From SAR324 cluster bacterium (GTDB taxonomy: Bacteria > SAR324 > XYD2-FULL-50-16): a stretch of 41,904 nucleotides of DNA. Where the stretch lies: the NCBI GenBank assembly GCA_028282885.1, contig JANQGX010000053.1, forward strand, positions 1-41,904, in the 5' to 3' direction. Below, piece by piece: positions 33,201-41,904 of this stretch (position 1 is the first letter of the stretch; each line of letters starts with the position of its first letter). The translations under genes and the position numbers were made by a program. The notes beneath the pieces were generated by a model that was not told where the DNA came from, made no database searches, and was given only the letters and a program-made list of their open reading frames with translations.

Positions 33201-34856
33201 AATGACGAAGACCCCGATTCACCGGTGAATTACTTGGGATACGTTCATAATCAGATGGAAACCAACTGGGTTGGGTATCAAAACTTCGGTAATCCCTACT
33301 GGAACACCTGGGCTGATTCGTCGAGGTTCAAACCGCTTGAAGAGGTTTTTGATCCTTTGCTTGTGACCGGAAGTATGGATCTTTCAATAGAATATGTCGG
33401 GAACAGCAGCTTTGCTCCTGAGTTTCTGAAACAGGGAGCGGAAATTTCAGTGAGTACCTCGAATACTAATGATCAAACCCATCCTCAAATCGGGATCTTT
33501 GGAGAGAAAGCACTGGTAATCTGGTCGTCTTTCGACAGCAGCAACGATTATGATATCAAAGGCCAAATCGTAAATTTGGAACACGGCAATGAGGGTGAGC
33601 TGATTGGTTCGGAGTTTGTTGTAAATGATAGTACTGGAGACCAAAAGGCGCCTCAATTCTCCATTTTAGGTGAGAAAGCGCTTGTTGTTTGGAAATCTAA
33701 TGACAATGGCAGTGATTATGATATCAAGGGTCAAGTCATCGATTTAAGTGCAGGCCACGAGGGGGGATTGATAGGATCTGAAATATCTGTGAGTACCATA
33801 AATACTAACGATCAATCGAGCCCGATTCTTGGAATGTCAGGTGATAAGGCGTTGATAATTTGGATTTCGTATGATGATCAGACATTGGAAGACATTAAAG
33901 CTCAAGTCGTCGATATGGAGCAAGGACATGAAGGAGAGCTAATAGGATCTGAGTTTCTTGTAGGTACAAACGATGACTATGAGCAAAAGCACCCCAAGCT
34001 ATCAATAGCAAATGGCAAGGCTTTTATTGTCTGGAGTACAAGATCTGGAAGCCCTACATATGAAATCGCGGGTCAGGTCATAAATATGGTATCTGGTCAT
34101 GAAGGAGAGGTGATAACAAGTGAATTTAGGATTAACACATCCACATCCAGATATCAATGGCATCCTTCTGTTGTAGCTAATGGAGATAAAGCTCTTGTAG
34201 CTTGGCAATCATATCAAAACGGTGTTTTCTATTTGATCAAAGGCCAAGTAATCAATCTGGCCGACAGCAACGAAGGAGTAAAAATCGGCAGTGAATTAAG
34301 CATCAGTAATAATAATATATCAGATCAACTTGCTGTTGGTCTTGGGCAATTTGGTGATACTACTCTGGCAGTCTGGCGTTCATATGATAATGGGAATGAT
34401 TATGATGTTGCAGGTCAGCTCATTAACATGTCTTCAGGTCATGAAGGAGAACTGATCGGATCAAAAATGTTAATCAGTTCAAAAAACGAAGCAGATCAAT
34501 ACCCTTCCTTGATTTCGCGGGTGGATGATAATAGAGCCTTGGTTATATGGAGTTCATATGATAACGGAGTAGACTCTGATATTAGGGCGCGACTGGTTAA
34601 TATGGCAACAGGGCATCTTGGAGAGTTGGTTGGAGATGAAATTTCAATAAGCTCATTGAATTCTGGACAACAACTTTATCCTCAAATGATCTCTTTTAAC
34701 AACAAGGCCATGGTTGTATGGCAATCTCAAGACAATGGATCTGACTATGATATCAAAAGCCAGATCATTGGTACTGAGATTAAAAGCCTAAACTACTTCA
34801 AAGCGCCCCTTATCGAAAGGGATTACAAGGTCAAAGCCCAGATCCTGGATGAATAA
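30270..34856 (+). CDS. Large multidomain lipoprotein with Ca-binding-like motif and eight-repeat propeller
   Basis: A 1528-aa lipoprotein: signal peptide with lipobox VAGC (Cys21), then an acidic Gly/Asp/Thr-rich linker to about residue 95. DFDGDGLTNETE (about 123-134) resembles Ca-binding DxDxDG motifs that open anthrax protective antigen-like proteins. A Ser-rich alternating region follows (about 190-290), then ALYITNNSVNMPVKISNILCSF, weakly recalling the corresponding part of protective antigen. The middle holds beta-rich domains. The C-terminal 450 residues are eight repeats of about 56 residues with the WSSYDNG-DYDIKGQ pattern, likely a beta-propeller. The next gene encodes an SpvB/RHS lipoprotein, so this may be its carrier, receptor or pore-forming partner; that is inference. 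Confidence 0.75.
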   Translation: MRNHIISMLFLAMCLLIVAGCVSDKSEDTADGTPLVVVPVDTGDGGDDDNTGGGTSPSEEGQDGGDNAGGTDTPGGSVATDDDDFQPSEQEPSHPLFSYAPGTMVSMSSYAGTVDPVGTTILNDFDGDGLTNETETTSNVWIADYPNIETSIATPVTMEIEILYSNDTDTKTISTNISASDMQSTLNKSSDKIHRNETNNRTVQYQDTESSSSASSWEQSSGESSSGEISVSGRGVKHGLKIRANADYAALGNDVEVEGTTRLGSSFSKSVEDSSGGSSSSSSESTVTKWKDQPFKNNVRAGGWSRKHDSSRSQSTQFRQEYRGIVDESKKIKPNSGYVRAALYITNNSVNMPVKISNILCSFMLEDNSGSLLPIQSFRLRNDDYSMFELSLYGQTTFGPYVIELTGLNSHEIKNAITRGYNPRIFLVDYEMSHVPDSNYRLALSSSFTGNNLKIIEENAKGRTAGVKFIYPGTREFFRVTAFDTDGTESRTGSSGATSFSPGVSLEKALTRISYSGYEIEYANVVFDTSGAGPEMDIPRFHVRVVKSINGVGMRLPSVFAESEPQTITGDMVDEDGNLIGGSSEAYVMKPIDEWTEEEKVNFRIWAVFANGRYYLHTKDVVSAGDIPAYFEYTHNEQTYRVPMVEGIESTVWPGDHYDVVCLDFGEQEEEESMFGYNPFETGEKIYFNTRWNLNTIGKYPFYPDDNSAYLGEASLGDTIEFTFELLQTRYLNPDFGTAETTGGKSIYKDFSYDLDRPVADQKFYLEEAVDFEVSFGLGGEYTDWFNLTDPVLRSPLSTYAPDTSDRNWNFLEQIFTLRMPIPTDLSGVGPDKMVKVFIRPSRNSAFRDSVWPLPYEEVKKFRGILADKVDTSSDQLIIADVVGTPDSGDTLVINDQTYTIDTASLENDTYVITLSSGTPILEEHASGEKVHIDLTTPLTEPIIQVEVDDGFEAAWNTANPLVNADHNTEDDVPLAVNDEDPDSPVNYLGYVHNQMETNWVGYQNFGNPYWNTWADSSRFKPLEEVFDPLLVTGSMDLSIEYVGNSSFAPEFLKQGAEISVSTSNTNDQTHPQIGIFGEKALVIWSSFDSSNDYDIKGQIVNLEHGNEGELIGSEFVVNDSTGDQKAPQFSILGEKALVVWKSNDNGSDYDIKGQVIDLSAGHEGGLIGSEISVSTINTNDQSSPILGMSGDKALIIWISYDDQTLEDIKAQVVDMEQGHEGELIGSEFLVGTNDDYEQKHPKLSIANGKAFIVWSTRSGSPTYEIAGQVINMVSGHEGEVITSEFRINTSTSRYQWHPSVVANGDKALVAWQSYQNGVFYLIKGQVINLADSNEGVKIGSELSISNNNISDQLAVGLGQFGDTTLAVWRSYDNGNDYDVAGQLINMSSGHEGELIGSKMLISSKNEADQYPSLISRVDDNRALVIWSSYDNGVDSDIRARLVNMATGHLGELVGDEISISSLNSGQQLYPQMISFNNKAMVVWQSQDNGSDYDIKSQIIGTEIKSLNYFKAPLIERDYKVKAQILDE
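33438..34776 (+). repeat. Eight tandem repeats of about 168 bp (56 aa), propeller blades
   Basis: Each unit has the order ISVSTxNTNDQ - P - G(D/E)KALVxW - SYDNGxDYDIKGQVINL - GHEGELIGSE. Units 1, 2 and 6-8 keep the pattern best, while 4 and 5 drift. The stretch is visibly richer in A and T than the flanking parts of the same gene. Confidence 0.85.
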
Positions 34857-34876
34857 CCCTTTGGCTGAATGAAAAT

Positions 34877-34901
34877 CCCCGGCCCGTTTTTGGGGCCGGG
34901 G
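34877..34901 (+). terminator. Strong GC hairpin between the two lipoprotein genes
   Basis: A perfect 9-bp stem (CCCCGGCCC at 34877-34885 with GGGCCGGGG at 34893-34901) closes a 7-base loop, 21 bases after the stop of the large lipoprotein. There is no T-run after it, so it is either a weak terminator or an mRNA-stability or attenuation hairpin setting the ratio of the two products. Confidence 0.5.
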
Positions 34902-34932
34902 AAACCCTTCACCCCCGTCCGTCAAAAGCCAA

Positions 34933-37900
34933 ATGGAGATTCAAAAGTCTTTTCAGCGATGGTTTGTGTTCAGCCTTTGGGTAGTGGTTTTGTCCCTATC
35001 AACGGGCTGCCGGGAGAATTCGGAGATGGGTATGGAAAGCAGTGTGCCCACTGAGAGCAGGATTGAGCACACCCCTCCCGAGATTGAAGTTGTCACTTTC
35101 TCCGCCGATACCACCGGTGACATCTCCCAGAATGATCTGCTGGCCCGGGAAGCCGCCTTTGGTACCGATTCCCTCTCCGCCTCCACCAATTTCAGTAAAA
35201 AAATAGAGGACAAGCGGGAAAAGGTGAATGGTCTGACCGGGGCTGCTTATGTCAAGCCCCCGAAGATCAGCAACTATGGGGCGGTTACCCTCAAGTATGA
35301 TATCGAGGTAGCCAAAGGCCGGGCCGGGATGCAGCCCGGGGTGGGACTCAGCTACGCCTCCACCTCGGGTGACGGCATTGCGGGAATCGGCTGGTCTTTG
35401 AATGCGGGACTCGGGGAGATCAGGAGAATCACCCAAAACGGCCCTCTCTTTTATGACGAACGGGATACCTTTACCTATAACGGTAAACGTCTGGTCAGGG
35501 TTTCCGGTCCATCGGGAAGCGAAGCCGGGATCTACCGTCAGGAGATCGAAAGCGGCTTTGTCCGCCTCGAGCTTTCGGATATCGACTCCGGGGGGATCTG
35601 GAAGGTCGTTGATAAATCGGGAACCGTCACCCGGTTCGGTCAAACCCCAAACAGCCGGATCTATATCCCGGATGCGCCGGAGAAAACCTACGCCTGGAAA
35701 TTCAGCCGCAGTGAGGATCTCAACGGCAATTTCATGAGTGCTGTCTATGACGACAGCGATTATGAAACCCACCGTATCTCCTACCTGAAGGAGATCCGCT
35801 ATACGGGAAATACGGCTACAGGACTTCCCGCTCACCAGTTTGTGCGCTTTGATTATATCACCCGCCCGGATCCCTATGTCTCCAAAACACCGGGATTCCT
35901 CATGAAGATGGACCGACTCCTCGATACCATCAGCATCGGCTGGGACGATCCCGATGGTGCCGATCATATCATTCTCTGGGATTACACCCTGGTCTATGAG
36001 ACCTCACCGGATTCCAGCCGTCCGCTCCTCAAAACGGTGGAGTCCTCCCGTGAAAGCACCCAACCCGAATTCAATTACCTTGAGGGCTCCCACAACCTGG
36101 TCTGGCAGCAGGCTGTCAATTCGGATGATGGGGCTTACCAGGACATCAACCCGGATCAGGTGCAATACTTCGAAGGGGATTTCAACGGGGACGGCATCTC
36201 GGACATGGTTTTCTTTAATCCCCTTACCGGGTTGTGGAAGGCGGCCGAAGGCAGGCGAGAGGGAGGCTACTCCTCCAAGGTCTATGCCCGGCGCTTTCAG
36301 GGTTATGCCGATAAAGAGCAGATTCAATGGTTCAAGGGAAATGCCGTTGGCGATTACAACGGGGACGGTCGTTCCGATATCGCCTTTTTCCTGCCGGAAT
36401 TCAAAGAGTTCTGGGTGGCCGAACACGATGGCGAAATCTTCCAATTCAAGCGCTACGGCGGGTTAAACCTTCCGGGGGTGAACCTCTTCAATTGCGAATG
36501 GTTTGCAGGGGATTATGACGGCAACGGTCTTTCCGATAACGTCCTCTTTGATGAGACCACCGGCTCCTGGATTCTCATGCGCAACCTGGGCGGCACCTTT
36601 GAATTCACCAAGTTTTCCCAACACTTCAAAAACCTCTTTCGCGACGATTATACCCCGGATCACAACCTGGACAGCCCCGGTACCCTGGATACCACCGAAA
36701 GGGGCAGGGATTACGCCAAAATCCGCTTTTTCACCGGGGATTATAATGGGGATGGTCGCTCGGATATCGGCATCTATGACGATCGGTCCGGGAACTGGTT
36801 TGTGGGGGAGAACCACCGGGCCCCCTCCGCCCTGTTCAGGCTGGAGTGGAAGCTCTACAAGGTGTTTACCGCCCCCGAAAAAGCCCTCTTCAGTCACAGG
36901 ATGTTCAGCGGGGATTATAATGGGGACGGCTTTTCCGATTTCCTCATCTACGATCCGGAGCAAAAAAGATGGATTCTGGGGGAAACCGGGGATGAGACGG
37001 TCCGCTTCAAAACCTATTCTCAAATCCCGCGAACGGTCGGTGAGATCACCCGCTGGCTGAACGGGGACTTTAATGGTGACGGCCGGACAGACGTGGGTTT
37101 TTACTCCGCAGACGACAACAAGGTCTGGGTCGGGGAATCGGTCCCCGGCGGGTTTCGCTACCGGGTCTATATCACCCTGGATGCCTTTGCCGCACCCGAC
37201 GCTGAAACCGTGATGCAGACCCCGCTTCCCGAAGAGGAGGTGGAGATTGTCCGGACGCAGGCAGCTATAGGAAATAACACCCGGACCGACCTGGTTCAGT
37301 ACGAGTACAACGGCAATCCCCACGGCACCCGGGGCGAAATCCCCTTTCTCGGCTATTTCAAAACCAATACCGAACCCACCCTGGTGCTCTATGATCAGGC
37401 GAGAAAGGCCTTTTATGCATTCGATCCCACCCGCCCGAAAGATGATGAGAAAAAGGTTGTGATTGCCGAGGATATCGATCTTTCAGCAGGCAGTGCCACC
37501 CTGGTCAACTCCGGCATCCCCATCTTTTACTCAGGCCGGGATGCCCTTCTTTACCACAGGACTATTACCGACCAGACCGGAACGGTTCAAAGCTTCAACC
37601 TCATCCAGGTCGGACTGGACGAGCAAACCGTTGCCCGGGTCAGCGAGTCTACCCTTCACAACTTCAGTATTGAAGAATCACCGGTGCTGGCAGGCTTTTT
37701 CAAAGACACCGCTCATCAATCCCTTCTGCTGCTCGATGATCAGGCGGAAGCTCCCCGGGAAACCGCTTTTTATCTTTATCATCCGGATACTCCCGATATC
37801 CCGGATACTCCCGATATCCCGGAAACCCTGACGATCGACGGGACCGGTGGTGATTTGGCACAGGAGGATTTTCATCATCTTTTTCGCAGGGGTACCCAGG

Positions 37901-40900
37901 GCGATAACCGCAACAACCGGGAGCTGTTCCGGTTTTTCACCGGTGATTTCACAGGCTCGGGCCTGGCTTCCGTGCTCATGGTGGATATGAGCGGAAGCGA
38001 TCATCGTTGGTACCTGGGCACCCTCACCCTGGATCCCCAGGCAGGCAATACCATTCGCTTTGAGTTGCTCTCAAACGGTTTGCATTCAGCTTTTGTCAAC
38101 CAGGGATTTGACGGACGATACAAAATCAAACCGGACGGAACCCTGCTCTATGCCACTCATAGGTCCGAGGGAATCCGGTTTCATACCCTGAAGCTGAACG
38201 GAACCACCCTCTCCGGGCAGCATTACCCCCTTATCAACCCGGAATACCGGTTCGATTTTCATTTTGATCAGGACCTCAACCCGGTTGTTTACAAGGAGGC
38301 CATTCCCCACCGCGTCACCCTGGCCGGATCCTCCCAACAACTCTCCGTGCTTGAGGCGAATCCGGCTGATCATATCCACCAGCAGGAGATCAAACGACCG
38401 GACCTGGTGCTGGAGAAATACCCGTTTCGCTGGATCCAGGGAGATTATAACGGGGATAATAAAACCGATATCGGTATCTTCCATCTGGGCGAACCGGTCT
38501 GGTATTTTGCCAATACCACGGGAACGGTGTCCGATCTGATGGAGGAGGTGAAAAACGGCATTGGCGGAACCTACCGCACGAGCTATATCAACTCCACCTC
38601 CCTCGATAACACCGGAGGGGATTCCATTCCCGATCTGCCCCTTAACTACAAGGTCTGCTCGGAGCTGAGGGTGTTCGACGGGCTTTCAAACGAGATCGTC
38701 ACCACCTATCAATACCGGGACGGCGCTGCCTTCAGCGCTTTCATCGACGGACGCAAGGAGACCGACTACTTCGGTTTCAGCCATTTTGTCACCATCGATG
38801 CCCTGGGCGGCAAGACCATCAACCAATATCACAACACCCCCTATCCCGACTTTCGGATGAACCGGGCCCTTTCGGGTGCCATCAAGGAGCGTCTTGTCCT
38901 GGGAACCGACACCAAAGCCTATTCCAGGACCGAATACGACTACACCCTTCACGAGGTAAGGGAAAACCTGATCCAGTCCCCCAGCTTTCTCATTGAACCC
39001 ACAAGGGTGATCAAATATCTCAGGGATGAAGCAAAAGGCGGGTTGACACCCTATTCGGAGACGATCTCGGAGATCATGCTCGCCTCCAATGCCTACCGCA
39101 TGGAGAGCGAAACCACCCGGGTCACCGATTTCTATGAGGATGAGGTTCACCAACCGGCCACCGTCATCACCTACTCGGAATACGAGAGCATCGCAGGAAC
39201 CCATGAAACCCGGATCAGCCTGAAACGGGAATACGACGGTACCAGCCATGAGACCTCCACAACCTATACCTATGACGGTCGTGGTAATCTTGAAAACGAA
39301 ACCAGATCCTATACCGGAACAGGACTGGAAACCCCGGCAGCCAGGGTTATCGCCTATGAATACGATACCTACGGAAACCGCATCAGGGTAACCGATCAGT
39401 CGGAGACCCCTTCCAGGGTATCCGAAACCGACTTTGACGACCGGCTGCATCAATTCACCAAGGCGGAAAGAAAGCTCAAACAGACCGGGCACCTGGAAAC
39501 CCAATACTTGATCAACTATGAATCGGCTTTTGGCCGGAACAGCCGGATCACAGGTCCCAACGGCAACAACCGCACCCTGTTTTATGACGCCCTGGGACGG
39601 CTCATCCGCACTGAAGCCGATACGGAAAACGGTCAGGAGATCCTGACGGAATATGACTATAGCAATACCTTCCCGCTGAGTGCGGGAACCACTCAATACG
39701 CGGGTGACGGAACCAGCATCGAAACCCGTGTCTATGCGGACGGTAAAGGCAGGGAAGTGCACACTATTCAATCAGCGCTGGGTACCGCATCAAAACGATA
39801 TACCCGCTCGGGAAGAAAGGTCTATGATGCCCTGGGCCGACTGATTCGCCAGAGCCAACCGGATTGGGCGGAAGATGATGAGATCAGCCGTTTTCGTCTC
39901 AATACCACGGAGAAACACCCCACCCGCTTCGAATTCGATCCCTTTGGTCGGAAAAAGAGGGTGATCTCTCCCAGGGCTTATCCCGGGGAACCGGATACCT
40001 ATCTCGAATACACCTACCCGAATCCCTGGCAGGTCACCGAAACCCACAGTATCGGAAGAGGTAAAACCACTATCAAAAACACCCGCGGCCACGTCCTCTA
40101 TGTCACCGATTTCGGGACCGGGGATGACGGGCTTTACCTGGAAGCCAGTCTCGGGTTTGCCTATGATCTGACGGGAAATCGCATCAAGAAGATGGATCTG
40201 AACGGGGTGGGGATGGACCTTTCGATCGATCCCAATGCCTTTGATCCCGCCTTTCGGGACACTTCGGGTTATAATATCGCCTATTTCCGGTATGACGGTT
40301 TTGGCAACCTGACCGACACCTATGATCCGGACAGGGGCTATTCGGAGTACCAAACCAACGCCTTTGGAGACAAGACCCGGTTCACCGACAGTCTCAACCG
40401 CACCACCACTTATCAATACGACCGCTTGGGGAGGATGATCCAAAAGAACCTGCCGGGCGGTGAAGGAACCGTGGTTTATACCTACGATGCCCTGGCAGGA
40501 GGACAGAACCTGATGGGAAGACTGGCCTCGCTTTCCGATCCGGCCCAGCTCAAGACCTTCAGCTATGACAAACTGGGGCGACGAATCAGAGAGACAAGAA
40601 CCTTTAAGGACACCTCGACCCCCGAACTGGCTAAAACCTATGAAACCACCTTCAGTTACGATCTGCTGGACAGGGTGACGGAGATTGAGTACCCCCAAGA
40701 TACCAGGCGCGAGACAGCTGTCCGGATCGAATACCTCTATAACGGTTTTGGTCTGGTCAGCGGTGTGAATGCCCATACCACCAATGGCGAGAAAGCCATT
40801 ATCTCAAACATTACCTACAATCCCTTTAGGCAGTTTGAGACCGTTGAGCGGGGGAACGGGGTGAAGACCGAATACAGCTACGATCACAAACGAAGGCTCT

Positions 40901-41904
40901 CCCAACTGGTCTCCCTCCGGGATGACGATCTCTCTCAAAAACTCCAGGATGTGGCATACACCTTTGATACCCGGGATAATATCAGGAGGATCGTCAACTA
41001 TCCCAACGAAGGGGTCACCGGCGGTTTTACCGGTGAGACCGAAATGACTTACGAGTATGACGGTTTGAACCGCCTGATCGATGCCGAAGGGGAATTCAGT
41101 CCCGATGATCCCACGGCCGATGTGCAGAACTTCAAACGCTACTATCAATATGCCTTAAGCGGCAACCTGACCGGTAAGGACATCGTCAATCCGGATACCG
41201 GGAGTATTACCGATAGCTGGGACTATTCCTATGACAATCACCAGGCCACAACTATCAGCACCACGGTTTTCGGGGCCAACCGGTTTGTCATGTCCTATGA
41301 TCTCGTGGGGAACCTGACCAGCCAGACCGACGCGGCCCTGAACAAGGCCAAACTGATGACCTACTCCTCTGAAAACCGGATCACCCGTGTCTATGACTCA
41401 ATCAACGCCGAGGAGATCGGCCGATATCTTTACGATGACCAGGGATTCAGGGTTTACCGGACCGCGAAGCATCTGTCCGAGCTGGGACAGGTCAGCAACT
41501 ACGAAGTGGTCTATCCCAACAAATACCTCAGCTTTGAGGTGCAATCCACGGACTCCGGGACAGAAATCCAGGGCACCTATGCCGTGGCAAACCATATCTA
41601 CCTGAACGGGATCAGGATTGCGGCAATCGGTCACAATGGCTATACTAACTTCTACCTGACCGACCAGGTGGATTCGGTGAAGCTGGTGACCGACAACGAC
41701 GGGACGGCTCTCACCCGTTTCGAATACCTGCCCTACGGCGAATCCTGGTTCATTGAGGGTCAAAACAAAACCAACCCGAAGTTCAACAGCCAGGAGCTGG
41801 ACAAAGAGACGGGCTACTACTATTACAACGCCCGCCACTACGACCCGGAGATCGCCCGTTTCACCACGGCAGACAGCATCATCGACGGCCTCTACGAGAC
41901 CCAG
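34933..41904 (+). CDS. SpvB / FG-GAP / RHS-repeat giant lipoprotein, incomplete at right edge
   Basis: The frame is open from ATG 34933 to the window end (2324 codons, no stop). The N terminus is a signal peptide with lipobox STGC (Cys26). An SpvB-like domain (about residues 100-400) has GAVTLKYDIEVAKGRAGMQPG and GIAGIGWSL. From about 415 to 725 come repeated DxNGDGxSD motifs of FG-GAP/VCBS type (another at about 1175). YD/RHS repeats run from about 1400 (YTYDGRGNL, YDALGRL). The RHS-associated core is reached at the edge (LPYGESW, KFNSQELDKETGYYYYNARHYDPEIARFTTAD), so the variable C-terminal domain, often a toxin, lies outside. This is the layout of Tc-toxin B/C and SpvB-RHS proteins. The ribosome site is weak. 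Confidence 0.93.
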   Translation, partial: MEIQKSFQRWFVFSLWVVVLSLSTGCRENSEMGMESSVPTESRIEHTPPEIEVVTFSADTTGDISQNDLLAREAAFGTDSLSASTNFSKKIEDKREKVNGLTGAAYVKPPKISNYGAVTLKYDIEVAKGRAGMQPGVGLSYASTSGDGIAGIGWSLNAGLGEIRRITQNGPLFYDERDTFTYNGKRLVRVSGPSGSEAGIYRQEIESGFVRLELSDIDSGGIWKVVDKSGTVTRFGQTPNSRIYIPDAPEKTYAWKFSRSEDLNGNFMSAVYDDSDYETHRISYLKEIRYTGNTATGLPAHQFVRFDYITRPDPYVSKTPGFLMKMDRLLDTISIGWDDPDGADHIILWDYTLVYETSPDSSRPLLKTVESSRESTQPEFNYLEGSHNLVWQQAVNSDDGAYQDINPDQVQYFEGDFNGDGISDMVFFNPLTGLWKAAEGRREGGYSSKVYARRFQGYADKEQIQWFKGNAVGDYNGDGRSDIAFFLPEFKEFWVAEHDGEIFQFKRYGGLNLPGVNLFNCEWFAGDYDGNGLSDNVLFDETTGSWILMRNLGGTFEFTKFSQHFKNLFRDDYTPDHNLDSPGTLDTTERGRDYAKIRFFTGDYNGDGRSDIGIYDDRSGNWFVGENHRAPSALFRLEWKLYKVFTAPEKALFSHRMFSGDYNGDGFSDFLIYDPEQKRWILGETGDETVRFKTYSQIPRTVGEITRWLNGDFNGDGRTDVGFYSADDNKVWVGESVPGGFRYRVYITLDAFAAPDAETVMQTPLPEEEVEIVRTQAAIGNNTRTDLVQYEYNGNPHGTRGEIPFLGYFKTNTEPTLVLYDQARKAFYAFDPTRPKDDEKKVVIAEDIDLSAGSATLVNSGIPIFYSGRDALLYHRTITDQTGTVQSFNLIQVGLDEQTVARVSESTLHNFSIEESPVLAGFFKDTAHQSLLLLDDQAEAPRETAFYLYHPDTPDIPDTPDIPETLTIDGTGGDLAQEDFHHLFRRGTQGDNRNNRELFRFFTGDFTGSGLASVLMVDMSGSDHRWYLGTLTLDPQAGNTIRFELLSNGLHSAFVNQGFDGRYKIKPDGTLLYATHRSEGIRFHTLKLNGTTLSGQHYPLINPEYRFDFHFDQDLNPVVYKEAIPHRVTLAGSSQQLSVLEANPADHIHQQEIKRPDLVLEKYPFRWIQGDYNGDNKTDIGIFHLGEPVWYFANTTGTVSDLMEEVKNGIGGTYRTSYINSTSLDNTGGDSIPDLPLNYKVCSELRVFDGLSNEIVTTYQYRDGAAFSAFIDGRKETDYFGFSHFVTIDALGGKTINQYHNTPYPDFRMNRALSGAIKERLVLGTDTKAYSRTEYDYTLHEVRENLIQSPSFLIEPTRVIKYLRDEAKGGLTPYSETISEIMLASNAYRMESETTRVTDFYEDEVHQPATVITYSEYESIAGTHETRISLKREYDGTSHETSTTYTYDGRGNLENETRSYTGTGLETPAARVIAYEYDTYGNRIRVTDQSETPSRVSETDFDDRLHQFTKAERKLKQTGHLETQYLINYESAFGRNSRITGPNGNNRTLFYDALGRLIRTEADTENGQEILTEYDYSNTFPLSAGTTQYAGDGTSIETRVYADGKGREVHTIQSALGTASKRYTRSGRKVYDALGRLIRQSQPDWAEDDEISRFRLNTTEKHPTRFEFDPFGRKKRVISPRAYPGEPDTYLEYTYPNPWQVTETHSIGRGKTTIKNTRGHVLYVTDFGTGDDGLYLEASLGFAYDLTGNRIKKMDLNGVGMDLSIDPNAFDPAFRDTSGYNIAYFRYDGFGNLTDTYDPDRGYSEYQTNAFGDKTRFTDSLNRTTTYQYDRLGRMIQKNLPGGEGTVVYTYDALAGGQNLMGRLASLSDPAQLKTFSYDKLGRRIRETRTFKDTSTPELAKTYETTFSYDLLDRVTEIEYPQDTRRETAVRIEYLYNGFGLVSGVNAHTTNGEKAIISNITYNPFRQFETVERGNGVKTEYSYDHKRRLSQLVSLRDDDLSQKLQDVAYTFDTRDNIRRIVNYPNEGVTGGFTGETEMTYEYDGLNRLIDAEGEFSPDDPTADVQNFKRYYQYALSGNLTGKDIVNPDTGSITDSWDYSYDNHQATTISTTVFGANRFVMSYDLVGNLTSQTDAALNKAKLMTYSSENRITRVYDSINAEEIGRYLYDDQGFRVYRTAKHLSELGQVSNYEVVYPNKYLSFEVQSTDSGTEIQGTYAVANHIYLNGIRIAAIGHNGYTNFYLTDQVDSVKLVTDNDGTALTRFEYLPYGESWFIEGQNKTNPKFNSQELDKETGYYYYNARHYDPEIARFTTADSIIDGLYETQ
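37783..37818 (+). repeat. 18-bp perfect tandem duplication
   Basis: CCGGATACTCCCGATATC occurs twice in tandem within the SpvB/RHS gene, encoding a repeated PDTPDI hexapeptide in a linker between propeller-like regions. A third, partial copy follows. The frame is kept. Confidence 0.85.

Noticed and set aside
37783..37818. Tandem copies considered as part of a CRISPR or other repeat array
   Set aside because: They are a simple in-frame duplication inside a coding linker, with no spacers.
34999..41838. Long minus-strand open frames opposite the SpvB/RHS gene (for example 38686-39771 and 39790-40776, over 320 residues each)
   Set aside because: They mirror the GC-rich codon pattern of the real plus-strand frame, have no family resemblance or ribosome sites, and the plus-strand product is unmistakable.

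Overview
The window comes from a Gram-negative, probably anaerobic bacterium of moderate GC content. The outer membrane is implied by a beta-barrel-type secreted protein ending in Phe and by two very large lipoproteins. Anaerobiosis is implied by a glycyl radical enzyme with its activase and by a complete set of oxygen-sensitive 2-hydroxyacyl-CoA dehydratase / class I benzoyl-CoA reductase-type proteins. A Desulfobacterota- or Spirochaetota-like host would fit, but no marker gene fixes the taxonomy.

Layout. 1-6.2 kb: a chemoreceptor on the minus strand, then DUF445, a flavodoxin-ferredoxin fusion (EFR1 type) and an AEC permease on the plus strand. 6.2-7.1 kb: a decayed IS21-family element, with an istA fragment and an array of 23-bp-spaced end repeats. 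7.1-8.6 kb: a HAD phosphatase and a secreted alpha/beta hydrolase, overlapping by 1 bp. 8.7-12.8 kb: a glycyl radical enzyme activase and a 994-aa glycyl radical enzyme that carries an SCP2-like lipid-binding domain at its N terminus. 12.8-21.2 kb, convergent with the previous pair: a GntR-regulated minus-strand operon encoding GMC oxidoreductase, an unknown helical protein, two dehydratase/reductase subunits, two ASKHA activases and a stand-alone protein resembling the middle of acetyl-CoA synthase. 21.7-29.7 kb: a mixed set including an outer-membrane-type protein, a ketosphinganine-reductase-like SDR, small membrane proteins (DUF2752, DUF4234), a HAD phosphatase, a Tat-type FecR lipoprotein, a DUF1566-like protein and a ThDP enzyme closely resembling animal ILVBL/HACL2. 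30.3 kb to the right edge: a 1528-aa lipoprotein with an eight-repeat C-terminal propeller, then a lipoprotein of more than 2324 aa with SpvB, FG-GAP and RHS regions, which runs off the window just after the RHS core.

Most interesting unit: the two convergent gene sets at 8.7-21.2 kb look like one catabolic locus. A radical enzyme with a lipid-binding domain, a flavin oxidoreductase with a Cys-rich cluster-like motif, a BzdNOPQ-like ATP-driven reductase or dehydratase, and an orphan ACS-like protein do not match a pathway I can name. I infer anaerobic attack on a hydrophobic or aromatic substrate, then CoA-ester processing; the substrate cannot be read from sequence. The second notable unit is the lipoprotein pair at the right end, a probable surface-displayed or delivered polymorphic-toxin (RHS/Tc-like) system whose toxin tip lies outside the window.
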